A stretch of 64,000 nucleotides of DNA from positions 1 to 64,000 of the forward strand of contig CAIQOO010000235.1 of the NCBI GenBank assembly GCA_903873485.1, read 5' to 3'. Positions 37,601 to 45,849 of the stretch are shown here, one piece after another. The translations under genes were made by a program, and so were the position numbers. The notes below the pieces were generated by a model. The model ran no database searches. It was not told where the DNA came from and saw only the letters and a program-made list of their open reading frames with translations. The DNA is from an uncultured beta proteobacterium. Its GTDB lineage: Bacteria > Pseudomonadota > Gammaproteobacteria > Burkholderiales > Burkholderiaceae_C. Position 1 is the first letter of the stretch, and every line of letters starts with the position of its first letter.

Positions 37601-37958
37601 CGGCGATCGCGGTGCCGTCCACCCCGTACGCCAGCACGCCAAAATTGAACAAGTCTGCCAGCGTGAGGTTTTGCTCCAGCAGCGCCTGCATCGCAGCCGG
37701 CCCGGCGCTCTGGGCTTGAGCGGCTGCGTTTGCCACCTTTTCGAGCGCCTTCAGGCGCATCTCAAAGTTGTGGTTGACCTGTGCCGCAACCAGTGAAACG
37801 GTGGCAAACTGCTGCTGCCCAAGCACTTGTTCCAGGTCCTGGCGCAACATGCGGGAAGCAAAATAAGACAGCAACCACAGGCTGGTCAGAAAAATCACCA
37901 GCGTGAATAAAGTCACCCGGCTTTTGAGGGACAGTCGCTGGAAAAAGCTTTGGGGCAT
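34602..37958 (-). CDS. Membrane Cache-HAMP-PAS-PAS-GAF-PAS-GGDEF diguanylate cyclase
   Basis: The 1118-residue protein has membrane helices near 15-35 and 290-312 enclosing a periplasmic double-Cache domain (motifs LADLFNFGVLAYG, GLTAPIRNAQGQVIGALSGV). HAMP follows, then PAS (about 375-500), PAS (515-640), GAF (655-805; VGCCGTAAVTGRRVVVEDIA), PAS (820-940) and GGDEF (950-1110; LDLDNFKPLNDTHGHETGD, IGGDEF). The inhibitory-site REMD lies five residues before GGDEF, so the enzyme should synthesise c-di-GMP under product control. There is no EAL domain. Its stop overlaps the ATG of the following split GGDEF-EAL gene, implying the pair formerly worked as cyclase and dual enzyme with similar sensor inputs. 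Confidence 0.88.
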   Translation of the reverse strand: MPQSFFQRLSLKSRVTLFTLVIFLTSLWLLSYFASRMLRQDLEQVLGQQQFATVSLVAAQVNHNFEMRLKALEKVANAAAQAQSAGPAAMQALLEQNLTLADLFNFGVLAYGVDGTAIAEVPRTADRVGLNYLDIPAVATALKEAKTTISEVVLGKKLRAPVFGLTAPIRNAQGQVIGALSGVIDLGRPSFLDNVFANRYGQTGGYLLVAPRQRLIVAATDKFRVMEQLPPPGFNATLDRSINGFDGSAVLVNPRKVEVLVSNKGMPDVGWIVAAVLPTEEAFAPIRALQQRLLLITLALTLLAGALTWWLLRHQLAPMLATARTLATLAEGDRVPPALPIQRPDEIGELVGGFNRLLQTLAERETALAESARHYRQLVLDLQAGVLIQSPTSEILMCNPLALKLLGLSEDQLLGKTSLDASWNVIHADGSPFPGETHPVPQAIATGLPVENVVMGVFRPGTQDRVWLQVTAKPQFNPDGSLQQVLCSFIDISEHMRAETALKKSQAFKSTVLNSLPAEIAVVDAQGIILAVNNNWQRFLQDNSTGLAAPHIGIGSNYLAACVTTPEAQNPEAVAAHHGIQAVLDGDMARFSLEYPCNSPHKLRWFSMTVVPLGEGKPEGAVITHTDITDFKQAARHEQHRNHILELVASDLPLALILEALVSGVEQLQLNTRCSIFLISHDGRHLERGIAPSLPDFFTAAFDGLEIGPGVGCCGTAAVTGRRVVVEDIATHPYWDAFKHLAARARLGCCWAQPICAANGRVIGSFAIYHPDAQSPEPADVALMEQSARLASIAIEKHLTTQKLRVSEARFRSTMEDIAGVAVQGYAMDGTVTFWNKAAEKLYGYSAEEALGSNLLDLIIPAVMRDGVAAGMAQMLATGQAIPAGELLLKAKDGAAVPVFSSHALLHPVAGPLELFCLDIDLTERKMMEDQVRQLAFIDPLTQLPNRRLLNDRLTQTMASSARTGRYAALMFLDLDNFKPLNDTHGHETGDLLLIEVAHRLKACVREMDSVVRIGGDEFVVMLGELGTDRAESRQQASAIAEKIRLVLAEPYLLTVLHEGLPDRTIKHHCSASLGVALFVNHHSSQIDILKWADAAMYHAKDAGRNRVRFHGDNHHTV

Positions 37959-38148
37959 GAAAGGAGGTTGGTTGATTCAAGCCGCAAGCTGCATGGAAAG
38001 TCTGGCGGGTGGGGTGAACTGCAACCGGCTTGTTGAAGGTGTGTGAAAGCGTTTTTTTTCTCGGCATTCAACTTTAGCACCAAGCTGGCAGCGCGTCATT
38101 CAAAATATGCAGTGCCGAGCCGCTCAAGCCGGTGCTGAGCGACACCAG

Positions 38149-38205
38149 AGTGCTACAAAATGAATAGCTATCAGCGCACTAGCAGCAAGGGCTAGAGGCT
38201 GATTT
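38149..38205 (+). repeat. Dispersed repeat, copy E
   Basis: It reads TGCTACAAAATGAATAGC, TATCAGCGCACTAGCAGCAA and GGGCTAGAGGCTGATT. It lies just past the stop of the haem-sensing cyclase gene and is nearest in sequence to copies F and G. Confidence 0.75.
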
Positions 38206-38208
38206 GGC

Positions 38209-40071
38209 TTAATAATCTTTGGTATCGGCCCACATGCTGGGCTTGAAGCGGATGACCCGGTTGCGGCCCTGTTCCTTGGCCTGGTAGAGCGCGATATCGG
38301 CAAATTTGACCGCTTGCCAGAAGGTCTCGCTGTCAGTTGGAAAATCCGAGATACCGATCGAAATGGTCTTGCACAGCTCGATGCCACCGACCTTGACCTT
38401 GAGACTTTCAACCGCCACACGGATGTTTTCCGCCACCCGGTCGGCCACTTCACCGGTGCTGTCGATCAGGATGATCAGGAATTCCTCACCACCATAACGA
38501 ATCACCAGGTCCGAGGAGCGAACCGATTGTTTGAGCACAGTTGACAAGGCTTTCAGCACCGCGTCACCGGCATCGTGGCCATGGGTGTCGTTGACCATTT
38601 TGAAGTAATCCAGGTCCAGCATCAGGATGGCGACACTGGTGCTCTTGCGCTGCACGCCGGCCACCAGGGTTTCGACATATTCTTCGAGAAAGCGGCGGTT
38701 GTGCAGGCCGGTCATGGGGTCTTGCAGTGTCGAGTCGCGCAGGCTTTCCATCAGGCGTTTGGTTTCCAGCACTGGCGCGGCTTCGCGCAGATAGACGTTG
38801 ATGAACGGTGCCTTGTCTTGCAGGCTTTGCCGCTCGGCCGGGCTGGCCAGCAACTGCACCACGCTGCCCACCATGCCCGACTGCATCACCGGGAAACAAA
38901 TATGCCGGCGATCACCCAGTTCGGCGGGCGGCAAAAAGCAGTTGCACAGGTCTGCATGCATCACGCCATCAACCAGGTGACCGGTGCGGCGCACCCGGCA
39001 GGCTTCAGGGCGTATCAGAATCTGTGGATCACACCAGCGGCAACTGTCGGTCACTTCGCCATCCACCAAAATCGGCTTCATCTGCTTTTTGTTGGCGCTG
39101 ACTTCGTAAATCGAGAACTCGCCAAGCCCGAATTCGTTTTTCAGGGTGTTGGACAGGCGTCGGTAAATCTCGGTTTTGGATTCATCCTCTTCAATCGCCT
39201 GCTTGAAGTGGGCGGCTTTGCTAAGGCCTTCAACCATGTCGATGGTCGCCGTCAGCAGGTTTTCGCCCGGTGCGGGGGTACGTTCGGTCAGGCGGGCAAC
39301 ATGGCTGCCGATGCGGTTCAGCCCCTTGTCCAAAAAGTCCAGCAGGCGGTTCATGTCGGTGGCAATCTGCCCAATCTCATCGTTGGTGCGTTTCTCGACA
39401 TGAGCCTGAAAGTCGCCCCGCAGCGCGCGCTGCACCGCCTCTTCAACCGCGCCGGCGGTGTCCGAGATCGGGCGCAGCAGGCGATGCAGCAAAAAGATCA
39501 TCAACAAAGAAAAAAGCATGACGGCACCGGCGGTGCCAGCCACGGTGAACAAGGCTTTCTCTCTCAGGGCATCAACCGACATGCTCATGCTGACCGCCCC
39601 GAGCACCGCGCCTTCCTCAACCAGATGGCATTGCATGCAGTTGGGCGTGCCGCTGGCGGTGGCAATATAGGGAATGGTGCCCCGAAAAATGGCTTCATCC
39701 CCACTGGTCAGCAGTTCAAACCGCGCCTTGCCCTCGCGGAACATGGCGAGTTCGACCGCATCGGCGACGGACTCGACCGCCAGGCCCTTGCCAAATTGCT
39801 TGACGACTTGTTCCGAGCGAACCACGCGCGCCGATTTGAGACCCTGAATCTCGACCAGACGCTGCAAAAAACGCTCGCGTTTGTCGATCACGCCGTTGAT
39901 CATCGATTCGGTCAGGTGCACCCGGACAATCTCGCCCGCCGTGCGAATATGCTCGGTCGCCGAGGTGATGGAAAAGCCGCGCAAGGCAAACAGGCTGATC
40001 GCAATCAGCACCAGCAGCAGTCCGGTGGCCATGCCGACAAAAAACAGGATGACTTTGGCGTTGAGATTCAC
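38209..40071 (-). CDS. Periplasmic c-haem sensor diguanylate cyclase
   Basis: The 620-residue protein has a membrane helix (about 7-30), a periplasmic domain with the covalent haem motif CMQCH (145-149) in a Tll0287/DUF3365-like context (TPNCMQCHLVEEGAVLGAVS), a second helix (174-197), HAMP (198-250) and a cytosolic region. That region contains an unusual Cys-rich stretch, CRWCDPQILIRPEACRVRR then DLCNCF (about 353-390), before the GGDEF domain (455-615). The active site is GGEEF with the inhibitory-site RSSD. It probably couples periplasmic redox state or a small gas to c-di-GMP. The Cys-rich stretch may be a second metal or redox site (inference). Confidence 0.85.
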   Translation of the reverse strand: MNLNAKVILFFVGMATGLLLVLIAISLFALRGFSITSATEHIRTAGEIVRVHLTESMINGVIDKRERFLQRLVEIQGLKSARVVRSEQVVKQFGKGLAVESVADAVELAMFREGKARFELLTSGDEAIFRGTIPYIATASGTPNCMQCHLVEEGAVLGAVSMSMSVDALREKALFTVAGTAGAVMLFSLLMIFLLHRLLRPISDTAGAVEEAVQRALRGDFQAHVEKRTNDEIGQIATDMNRLLDFLDKGLNRIGSHVARLTERTPAPGENLLTATIDMVEGLSKAAHFKQAIEEDESKTEIYRRLSNTLKNEFGLGEFSIYEVSANKKQMKPILVDGEVTDSCRWCDPQILIRPEACRVRRTGHLVDGVMHADLCNCFLPPAELGDRRHICFPVMQSGMVGSVVQLLASPAERQSLQDKAPFINVYLREAAPVLETKRLMESLRDSTLQDPMTGLHNRRFLEEYVETLVAGVQRKSTSVAILMLDLDYFKMVNDTHGHDAGDAVLKALSTVLKQSVRSSDLVIRYGGEEFLIILIDSTGEVADRVAENIRVAVESLKVKVGGIELCKTISIGISDFPTDSETFWQAVKFADIALYQAKEQGRNRVIRFKPSMWADTKDY

Positions 40072-40151
40072 GTCAGTGCCGGTCGGCTGACCGTAACTGA
40101 TGTGGGCTGAACAGACAGGTCAGGTGACATCAGCCAATGCCCAAGCGGGTG

Positions 40152-40733
40152 TCAGCGCTGCGCCGTGGGCGATGTTGGCAAGGGCTTGAGTTCAGCGCCG
40201 AGTGCCTGAACCCGGCGGGCACCGTCAAATTTGCCGCTCCAGTAAGTCTCGCCCATGCTCTCAACCCGCACATGGGCACCCGGCTTGGGTGAATGAACGA
40301 ACTGCCCGTCACCGATGTAGATGCCGACATGGCTGAATGCCCGGCGCATGGTGTTGAAGAAAACCAGGTCGCCCGGGCGAAGTTCGGTTTTGTCGATCTG
40401 CTGGGTGGCAGCCGCTTGCTGCTCGGCCTTTCGCGGCAGGATCAAACCGACGGTCTGCTCGTACATGGCCTTGACAAAGCCGCTGCAATCAAAACCGGAT
40501 TCGGTCGAATTGCCGCCACGCCGGTAGGGAACACCGAGCACCGCCAGCGCATTGAAAACCAGCTCGGTGGCCCGGCTGGTGACGGTGTGGCGAACCTGGT
40601 CAATTTGCGACAGCAGGCCACGGTCGTCAAGAAAGCGGTTCATGTCATCATGGTCACCTGGTGGTGTGGCGTGTACTGCGCCAGCAAGCAAAAGGGCTAT
40701 TGGCAAGATGGAGAGACAGCGGAAAAATTGCAT
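40152..40733 (-). CDS. NlpC/P60-family cell-wall hydrolase
   Basis: The 193-residue protein has a signal peptide (hydrophobic core ending GAVHA) and an NlpC/P60 cysteine peptidase domain: the nucleophile in SGFDCSGFVKAMYEQ, the first His in FSHVGIYIGDGQFVHS and LRPGDLVFFNT between them. These enzymes cut stem peptides in peptidoglycan in the periplasm. The residues preceding the domain (about 30-60) have no recognisable wall-binding fold. It is divergent from the isochorismatase-like gene, with ~170 bases between starts. Confidence 0.9.
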   Translation of the reverse strand: MQFFRCLSILPIALLLAGAVHATPPGDHDDMNRFLDDRGLLSQIDQVRHTVTSRATELVFNALAVLGVPYRRGGNSTESGFDCSGFVKAMYEQTVGLILPRKAEQQAAATQQIDKTELRPGDLVFFNTMRRAFSHVGIYIGDGQFVHSPKPGAHVRVESMGETYWSGKFDGARRVQALGAELKPLPTSPTAQR

Positions 40734-40907
40734 CGGGCGAGTTTAGTCGTTTTCATTTCAGAAAAAAAATGCAATCAGGCAAACATTCGGGGCTGACCGG
40801 GATTGTCAGAGGCACCCTGTTGCCGGGTTTTGCGGCAGCCAAACGGTGCATCCTGCGGTTTAATCATGGGTCTTGCAACCCCTTTTTTTATTGAATGAAA
40901 ACCTGCC

Positions 40908-41510
40908 ATGCTGCTTGATGCCCAATTGTCCCAACTGATCCTGGTGGACTATCAGCCGCGCCTGATGTCTGCCATTTTTGAGGCCGAAATGGTGCTGGCC
41001 AATGCCGGCCGGCTCGCGCAAATCGCGCGGCTGATGCAGGTGCCGGTCATCGGCACCGAACAAAATCCATCCAGACTGGGCGAAAACCCGCCCGAAATCA
41101 AGGCACTGTGCCAGCGCACACTGGCAAAAATGCAGTTCAGCGGCGTTGAAGAAGGCCTGGGCGAATGGCTGCGCCCGCCGGTCAAGCCACCGGCAGGCAA
41201 TGCGCGCAGCCTGCCCAAGCATCTGCAAAAGCCGTCCAACACACCGGTCGAGCGCAACAGCATTGTGGTGGCCGGGTGCGAGGCCCATGTGTGCTTGCTG
41301 CAAACCGCGCTGCAACTGCTGGAAGACGAGTTTGATGTCTGGGTGGTGACCGATGCCTGCAGTTCGCGCACCGAGCGCAACCGTGATGCCGCCTTTGATC
41401 GCCTCGCCAGTGCTGGTGTCGAGCTGGTGACGACCGAGATGGTGGCGTTTGAGTGGCTGCGCAGCGCCGAACACGCCCAGTTCAAGGCCGTGCAATTACT
41501 CATCAAATAG
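40908..41510 (+). CDS. Isochorismatase-family cysteine hydrolase
   Basis: The 200-residue protein has the Asp-Lys-Cys triad region of the family: LILVDYQPRLM (catalytic Asp), a Lys in LAKMQFSG, and the nucleophile in VVAGCEAHVCLLQTALQLL. It resembles the YcaC/hydrolase branch rather than true isochorismatases, so amide or ester hydrolysis of a small metabolite is likely. No siderophore or nicotinate genes are nearby to suggest a substrate. The stop is followed at once by a dispersed repeat and a gene remnant. Confidence 0.85.
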   Translation: MLLDAQLSQLILVDYQPRLMSAIFEAEMVLANAGRLAQIARLMQVPVIGTEQNPSRLGENPPEIKALCQRTLAKMQFSGVEEGLGEWLRPPVKPPAGNARSLPKHLQKPSNTPVERNSIVVAGCEAHVCLLQTALQLLEDEFDVWVVTDACSSRTERNRDAAFDRLASAGVELVTTEMVAFEWLRSAEHAQFKAVQLLIK

Positions 41511-41563
41511 TGCTCTAGCCCTTTGGCAGCAAGCGCTGATAGCTATCTAGTTAATAGCATTTC
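41511..41563 (-). repeat. Dispersed repeat, copy F
   Basis: The complement reads ATGCTATTAACTAGATAGC, TATCAGCGCTTGCTGCC and AAGGGCTAGAGC. It starts directly after the isochorismatase-like stop codon, and its far end forms the last codons of the LolD-like remnant. Confidence 0.75.
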
Positions 41564-41629
41564 GCCATCCAGAATCTGAATCTTGCGTGAGCAGCGCGCG
41601 GCCAGCGCTTGGTTGTGGGTGACGATCAG
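41543..41629 (-). pseudogene. 3' remnant of a LolD-like ABC-transporter ATPase
   Basis: Reading the minus strand from 41629 gives LIVTHNQALAARCSRKI then QILDGEMLLTR and a stop at 41543. This is the typical C-terminal end of LolD/MacB-type ATPases: the H-loop 'VTHN' and the final 'DG' turn. Upstream of 41629 the similarity ends abruptly in A/T-rich sequence, so about 200 residues are missing. It is a deletion scar, not a functional gene; the rest of the transporter is not in the window. Confidence 0.72.
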
Positions 41630-41682
41630 GCCGATTCAAATTCAAATTAAAGTGATGGTCTGCGATCCTGCAATGACAGCGA

Positions 41683-41711
41683 TTGGCGCAAAATCGGGAT
41701 CGTGATATTTG
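41683..41711 (+). promoter_or_regulatory. Candidate sigma-70 promoter for the solute-binding protein gene
   Basis: TTGGCG (41683-41688) and TATTTG (41706-41711) are separated by 17 bases, 35 bases before the ATG at 41746. Confidence 0.35.
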
Positions 41712-41745
41712 TCTAAATAACACCAACCAATGAAAGAACGAATGT

Positions 41746-42639
41746 ATGAAGATGCTTAAAAAATCCTGTTTGCTGATGGGCGCGATGGTGCTGGCGGCGG
41801 TCGTGTCAGCGGTCAATGCCGCTGATCTCAAGGACATTCAGGCGCGCGGCGAATTGCGCCATTTGGGCATCAAATATGCCAATTTTGTGACCGGTTCTGG
41901 CGATGGTTTCGATGTCGAATTGACGCAGGGCTTCGCCAAACATATCGGCGTGAAATACACCCTGGTCTATTCGGACTTTTACAACGTCATCCGCGACGTG
42001 TTGGGCAAGGACGTGGTGCGCAAGGGGGCCGAGGTGACGCTGACCGGTGACTTTCCGGTCAAGGGCGACATGATCGCCACCGGCTTTACGATGCTGCCCT
42101 GGCGTGAAGCGGTGCTGCTTTATTCCAAACCCACCTTCCCGTCCCAGGTGCTGCTGGTGGCACGCGCCGACTCCAGCTTCACGCCGATCAAGGGCAGCAA
42201 GGATTTGCCCAAGGACATCCTGGAAACCAAGGCCATGATTGGCAAAAACAGCCTGCTGGTGATGGAGCGCACCTGCCTGGACCCGGCCAACTATGCCCTA
42301 AAGGGTGTTGGCATCGACCTGAAATCCTATACAAAAAATACCAACCTTAATGAAATGGTGCCGGCCCTGCTCAACAAGGAAGCCGAGCTGACTCTGCTGG
42401 ACGTGCCCGATGCGATTCTTGACTTGAAAAAGTGGGCCGGCAAAATCAAGGTGATTGGCCCGATTTCAGAGCATCAGGACCTGGCCGCCGCCTTTCCCAA
42501 GGATGCCCCCGAATTGCGCAAGTCGTTCGACGAGTATTTGGTCAAGGCCAAGGCTGATGGCAGCTACGACAAACTGGTGGACAAATACTATCCCGGCATT
42601 CGCCGCTACTTCCCTGAGTTTTTTGCCAGAAAGAACTAA
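41746..42639 (+). CDS. Periplasmic solute-binding protein, family 3
   Basis: The 297-residue protein has a signal peptide (MKMLKKSCLLMGAMVLAAVV, cleavage near VNA-ADL) and the family-3 binding fold: GELRHLGIKYANFVTG, DGFDVELTQGFAKHIGV and IATGFTMLPWREAVLLYSKP. Family 3 binds amino acids or similar small polar ligands. No ABC permease or ATPase gene is adjacent; the next gene, 36 bases on, is a hybrid histidine kinase. This suggests that it presents a ligand to the kinase, or reports to it, instead of feeding a transporter. Ligand unknown. Confidence 0.83.
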   Translation: MKMLKKSCLLMGAMVLAAVVSAVNAADLKDIQARGELRHLGIKYANFVTGSGDGFDVELTQGFAKHIGVKYTLVYSDFYNVIRDVLGKDVVRKGAEVTLTGDFPVKGDMIATGFTMLPWREAVLLYSKPTFPSQVLLVARADSSFTPIKGSKDLPKDILETKAMIGKNSLLVMERTCLDPANYALKGVGIDLKSYTKNTNLNEMVPALLNKEAELTLLDVPDAILDLKKWAGKIKVIGPISEHQDLAAAFPKDAPELRKSFDEYLVKAKADGSYDKLVDKYYPGIRRYFPEFFARKN

Positions 42640-42675
42640 CACCAAGGTGTTTGGTAGCGGGCAGATTTGATCTCA

Positions 42676-45600
42676 ATGGGATTGTTCGGACGGGTCGTGT
42701 TGCGCTGGCCAATGGTGCTGGCCGCTGCCTTTTGTTTATACACGCTGGTGCTGTTGTGGAATGTTTTCGGCGCCCAGGCGTTGTTGCGTTCTTCGACTGA
42801 TGCCCGGCTGGTGTCTGACGGCCACCGAAGGGCAGCCGCCATCGGCGATTTTCTGCAAGAGCGCCGCAATGAAACCGTCGATTTGTCAGAAAGCCGTGAG
42901 ATCGAGGACTATCTGATCAACAAGGCATTGGGCATGTCGCTGCAATACGGCCTGATTGCCAACCTGGACGCGATCGATCAGCGGATTCGGCGCAAGCAGG
43001 CGCAAAAAGTCATCCGGGGAACGCCACTGTTCAGTGACATCGCCTATTTCGATGAAAACGGCGAGCCGCTTTCGACACCCTCTGCCAGCGGCGATGCCCG
43101 GGTTGCCCTGCCGGAGGGCTTCAGGCAGGCCGCCCAATTGCGGATCGATCCGAAAAAGCAACTCATTGTGGCCAGCGCCCCGGTGGTTTACAAGGGGGTT
43201 TACAGCGGCGTGGTGGTGACCACCGGTGATCTGGTCAAGCTGGCCCATTTGCTGATGGCCAGCAGCAACACCGATGCCACCGACAAATACCAGGAACTGC
43301 TGATCTCACCAGATGGCCTGGCGCTTGCCGCCAGCGCCAGTCAGCTCGGCGTTGGCCGGGACTGGGTTCAGGAACTGATGCAGCAGCCAGAGGATGCGCT
43401 GTTGCCGATGTCGCGTTTTACGCACGCCCCGGCCAACGCGCCAAACACGCTGGTGCTGCGCAGCGTCGTGCCCGGTGTGCCACTTTCTCTGGTGACGGTG
43501 ATCGACTTGGATACGGTGTACGGCCAGACCAGTTCCAACACTTTTTTGTATTCCCTGAGCGTTTTCCCGTTTTTGCTGTTGCTGGCGGCCATGGCGTTTG
43601 ATCGGCAGCGCCGACGCAGCCTGCAATTGCAGGTTGACAATTCAGCCCTCGCAGAAGAGGTGGCCCGGCGCGAAGCACTGGAGCAGGAACTGCGAAACAA
43701 CAACGCCCAACTCGGGCAGTTGACCTGCCAATTGCAGATCAGCGTCGAGCGCGCTGAGCATGCCAGCCGGGCCAAGTCTGATTTTCTGGCTACCATGAGC
43801 CATGAAATCCGCACCCCCATGAATGGGGTCATCGGCATGACCGATCTGGCCCTCGATACCGAACTGACCGAGGAACAGCGCGGTTACCTGAGCACTGTCA
43901 AATCGTCGGCCGATGGCCTGCTGACCATCATCAACGACATTCTTGATTTCTCCAAGATGGAGGCCGGCAAGATGGCCATGGAGAACATCAGCTTTGATTT
44001 GCATAGCCTGGTCACGGCAGTGATGAAACCCCTGTCGGTGCGCGCCCAGGAGCGCAATCTTGAACTGATTTGCGATGTGTTGCCCGATGTGCCACGACAG
44101 GTGGCGGGCGATCCGGGCCGGCTGCGGCAAATTTTGATCAACCTGCTCAACAATGCCATCAAGTTCACCGAACAAGGCGAAGTTGAGTTGCGCGTTATGG
44201 TCCATGCCGCACCGGGTGTGCCCATCGCGCTTGAATTCAGTGTCCGCGATACCGGCATTGGCATCCCGGAAGAAAGCCAGAAGCTCATCTTTGATGCCTT
44301 TACCCAGGAAGACACCTCCACCACCCGCCGCTTTGGCGGCACCGGGCTGGGGCTGACCATTTCAAGCCGGATCGCCGGATTGATGGGTGGGCGCATCTGG
44401 GTCGAGAGCACGCCGGGCCAGGGCAGCACCTTTCATGTCTTGCTGCCGTTTGCACCGGCCAGCAGCGAATATCTGCCAGCCCCATTGCAGGATTTGCGTG
44501 GCACACGGGTCTTGCTGGTTGAAGACAATGCCGTCAATCGGCAGGTGCTGGGGCGAATGCTACAGCGTTGGGGCGTGCTGGTTACCGATGCTGTCTCTGG
44601 TGCGCAAGCGCTGCAAATTCTGGCGACCACAACAGCGCCGGAGTTTGAGCTGCTGTTGACCGATTTTCAGATGCCGGGCATGGATGGATTTGAGCTGGTC
44701 ACCCAGATCAGGCAGGATCAGCGGTTCGAGCACCTCAAAATCCTCTTGCTGTCCTCGGCCGCCAGCCCTGGCCAGGGTGCCCAGTGTCGGGCGCTTGGCA
44801 TTGATGCCTACCTGACCAAACCGGTGGCACTGCATGAACTCGAACAGGCGCTGCAAACGCTGCTTGCCCGCCCCGACGCGGAAAAACCCGGCCAGCCCAA
44901 AGCCCCGGCATTGGTCACACGCCACACCCTGCAAGAGAACCGTGTTGCGCTAAAAATACTGGTGGCTGAAGACAATTTGGTGAATCAAAAGCTGATTGCC
45001 ACCCTTTTGCAAAAGTGGGGGCACACGGCGGTGATCTCCAACAACGGCCAGGAGGCGCTGGACTGGCTGGCAGGCGACACCTGTGACCTGATTCTGATGG
45101 ATATGCAAATGCCGGTGCTGGGCGGGCTGGATGCGACCCGCCAGATTCGACTGCGTGAAGCCGCCAACCCCGGCTTGCGCAAGACCCCGATTTATGCACT
45201 GACGGCCGCCGCCCTGGCCGACGAGCAGGAAGCCGGACTGCAAGCCGGTGTTGACGGTTACCTGACCAAGCCGATTGATAAAAAGCGGCTCCAGGAAATA
45301 CTGAGCCAACAACGCGCTGCCGAGGTTCCGCCACAAGCCGTCAGCGAGCCACTTGGTTTTGATTACGCAAACGCCCTGGCGGAATGCGATGCTGACATTC
45401 TGGAAATCATTGGTCAGGACTTCCTGCAGACGGCGCCTGGGGAATTGGTGGCGATCGAAGAGGCCATCAACGCCGCCAATTGGCCGCTGCTGGAGCGACT
45501 CGCCCATACCCAGAAAGGCATCATCTGCAACTTTGGCGCCCACACCCTTGAGCACTTGCTGGCCGAACTGGAACAAAGCTCGCGGGCCTGCGCTTTGCCC

Positions 45601-45696
45601 TCCGCCCGGCTGCTGCAGGATTTGCAGCGCGAATGGCGCAATTTGTGTACATCACTCGAAAGTTATCTGGCGCAAAAAGTCAACATCATGTCCTGA
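42676..45696 (+). CDS. Hybrid sensor histidine kinase with two receiver domains and HPt
   Basis: 1006 residues. A membrane helix (about 8-28), a ~260-residue periplasmic sensor and a second helix (about 285-305) are followed by a coiled-coil linker. Then come HisKA with the phospho-His in [13 protein letters not shown] (His376), HATPase ([19 protein letters not shown]), receiver 1 (Asp663 in [12 protein letters not shown]), receiver 2 (Asp809 in [13 protein letters not shown]) and a C-terminal HPt domain (His944 in [10 protein letters not shown]). This is the BarA/EvgS-type phosphorelay layout. No DNA-binding response regulator lies next to it. The ATG at 42676 is used; a TTG at 42667 is possible. 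It directly follows the solute-binding protein gene. Confidence 0.88.
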   Translation: MGLFGRVVLRWPMVLAAAFCLYTLVLLWNVFGAQALLRSSTDARLVSDGHRRAAAIGDFLQERRNETVDLSESREIEDYLINKALGMSLQYGLIANLDAIDQRIRRKQAQKVIRGTPLFSDIAYFDENGEPLSTPSASGDARVALPEGFRQAAQLRIDPKKQLIVASAPVVYKGVYSGVVVTTGDLVKLAHLLMASSNTDATDKYQELLISPDGLALAASASQLGVGRDWVQELMQQPEDALLPMSRFTHAPANAPNTLVLRSVVPGVPLSLVTVIDLDTVYGQTSSNTFLYSLSVFPFLLLLAAMAFDRQRRRSLQLQVDNSALAEEVARREALEQELRNNNAQLGQLTCQLQISVERAEHASRAKSDFLATMSHEIRTPMNGVIGMTDLALDTELTEEQRGYLSTVKSSADGLLTIINDILDFSKMEAGKMAMENISFDLHSLVTAVMKPLSVRAQERNLELICDVLPDVPRQVAGDPGRLRQILINLLNNAIKFTEQGEVELRVMVHAAPGVPIALEFSVRDTGIGIPEESQKLIFDAFTQEDTSTTRRFGGTGLGLTISSRIAGLMGGRIWVESTPGQGSTFHVLLPFAPASSEYLPAPLQDLRGTRVLLVEDNAVNRQVLGRMLQRWGVLVTDAVSGAQALQILATTTAPEFELLLTDFQMPGMDGFELVTQIRQDQRFEHLKILLLSSAASPGQGAQCRALGIDAYLTKPVALHELEQALQTLLARPDAEKPGQPKAPALVTRHTLQENRVALKILVAEDNLVNQKLIATLLQKWGHTAVISNNGQEALDWLAGDTCDLILMDMQMPVLGGLDATRQIRLREAANPGLRKTPIYALTAAALADEQEAGLQAGVDGYLTKPIDKKRLQEILSQQRAAEVPPQAVSEPLGFDYANALAECDADILEIIGQDFLQTAPGELVAIEEAINAANWPLLERLAHTQKGIICNFGAHTLEHLLAELEQSSRACALPSARLLQDLQREWRNLCTSLESYLAQKVNIMS

Positions 45697-45786
45697 AGGC
45701 AGGCATCCGGGCACAGCCGTTTGAATCGCACCCGTCTGGCGGACAAGCGGCGTATCAGGGTCAACCCTTGGGTTAAATAAAGTCAG

Positions 45787-45829
45787 GAAACCGCAAGCTG
45801 ATTGTTCATAATTGCGGTTTCATTTTTTT
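45787..45829 (+). terminator. Rho-independent terminator just before prpE
   Basis: GAAACCGCAA (45787-45796) pairs with TTGCGGTTTC (45812-45821) around a 15-base loop, followed by A and seven T. It ends the kinase transcript, but lies only 20 bases before the prpE start codon. Confidence 0.85.
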
Positions 45830-45849
45830 ACAACAAACGGAGACATTCA

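Noticed and set aside
38575-40110. 511-codon open frame on the plus strand
   Set aside because: It is antisense to the c-haem cyclase gene, has a Gln/His-rich composition typical of a mirrored GC-rich coding strand, and no recognisable domain.
41547-41837. 96-codon minus-strand frame over the LolD-like remnant
   Set aside because: It is in a different frame from the ATPase similarity and overlaps the promoter and start of the solute-binding protein gene.
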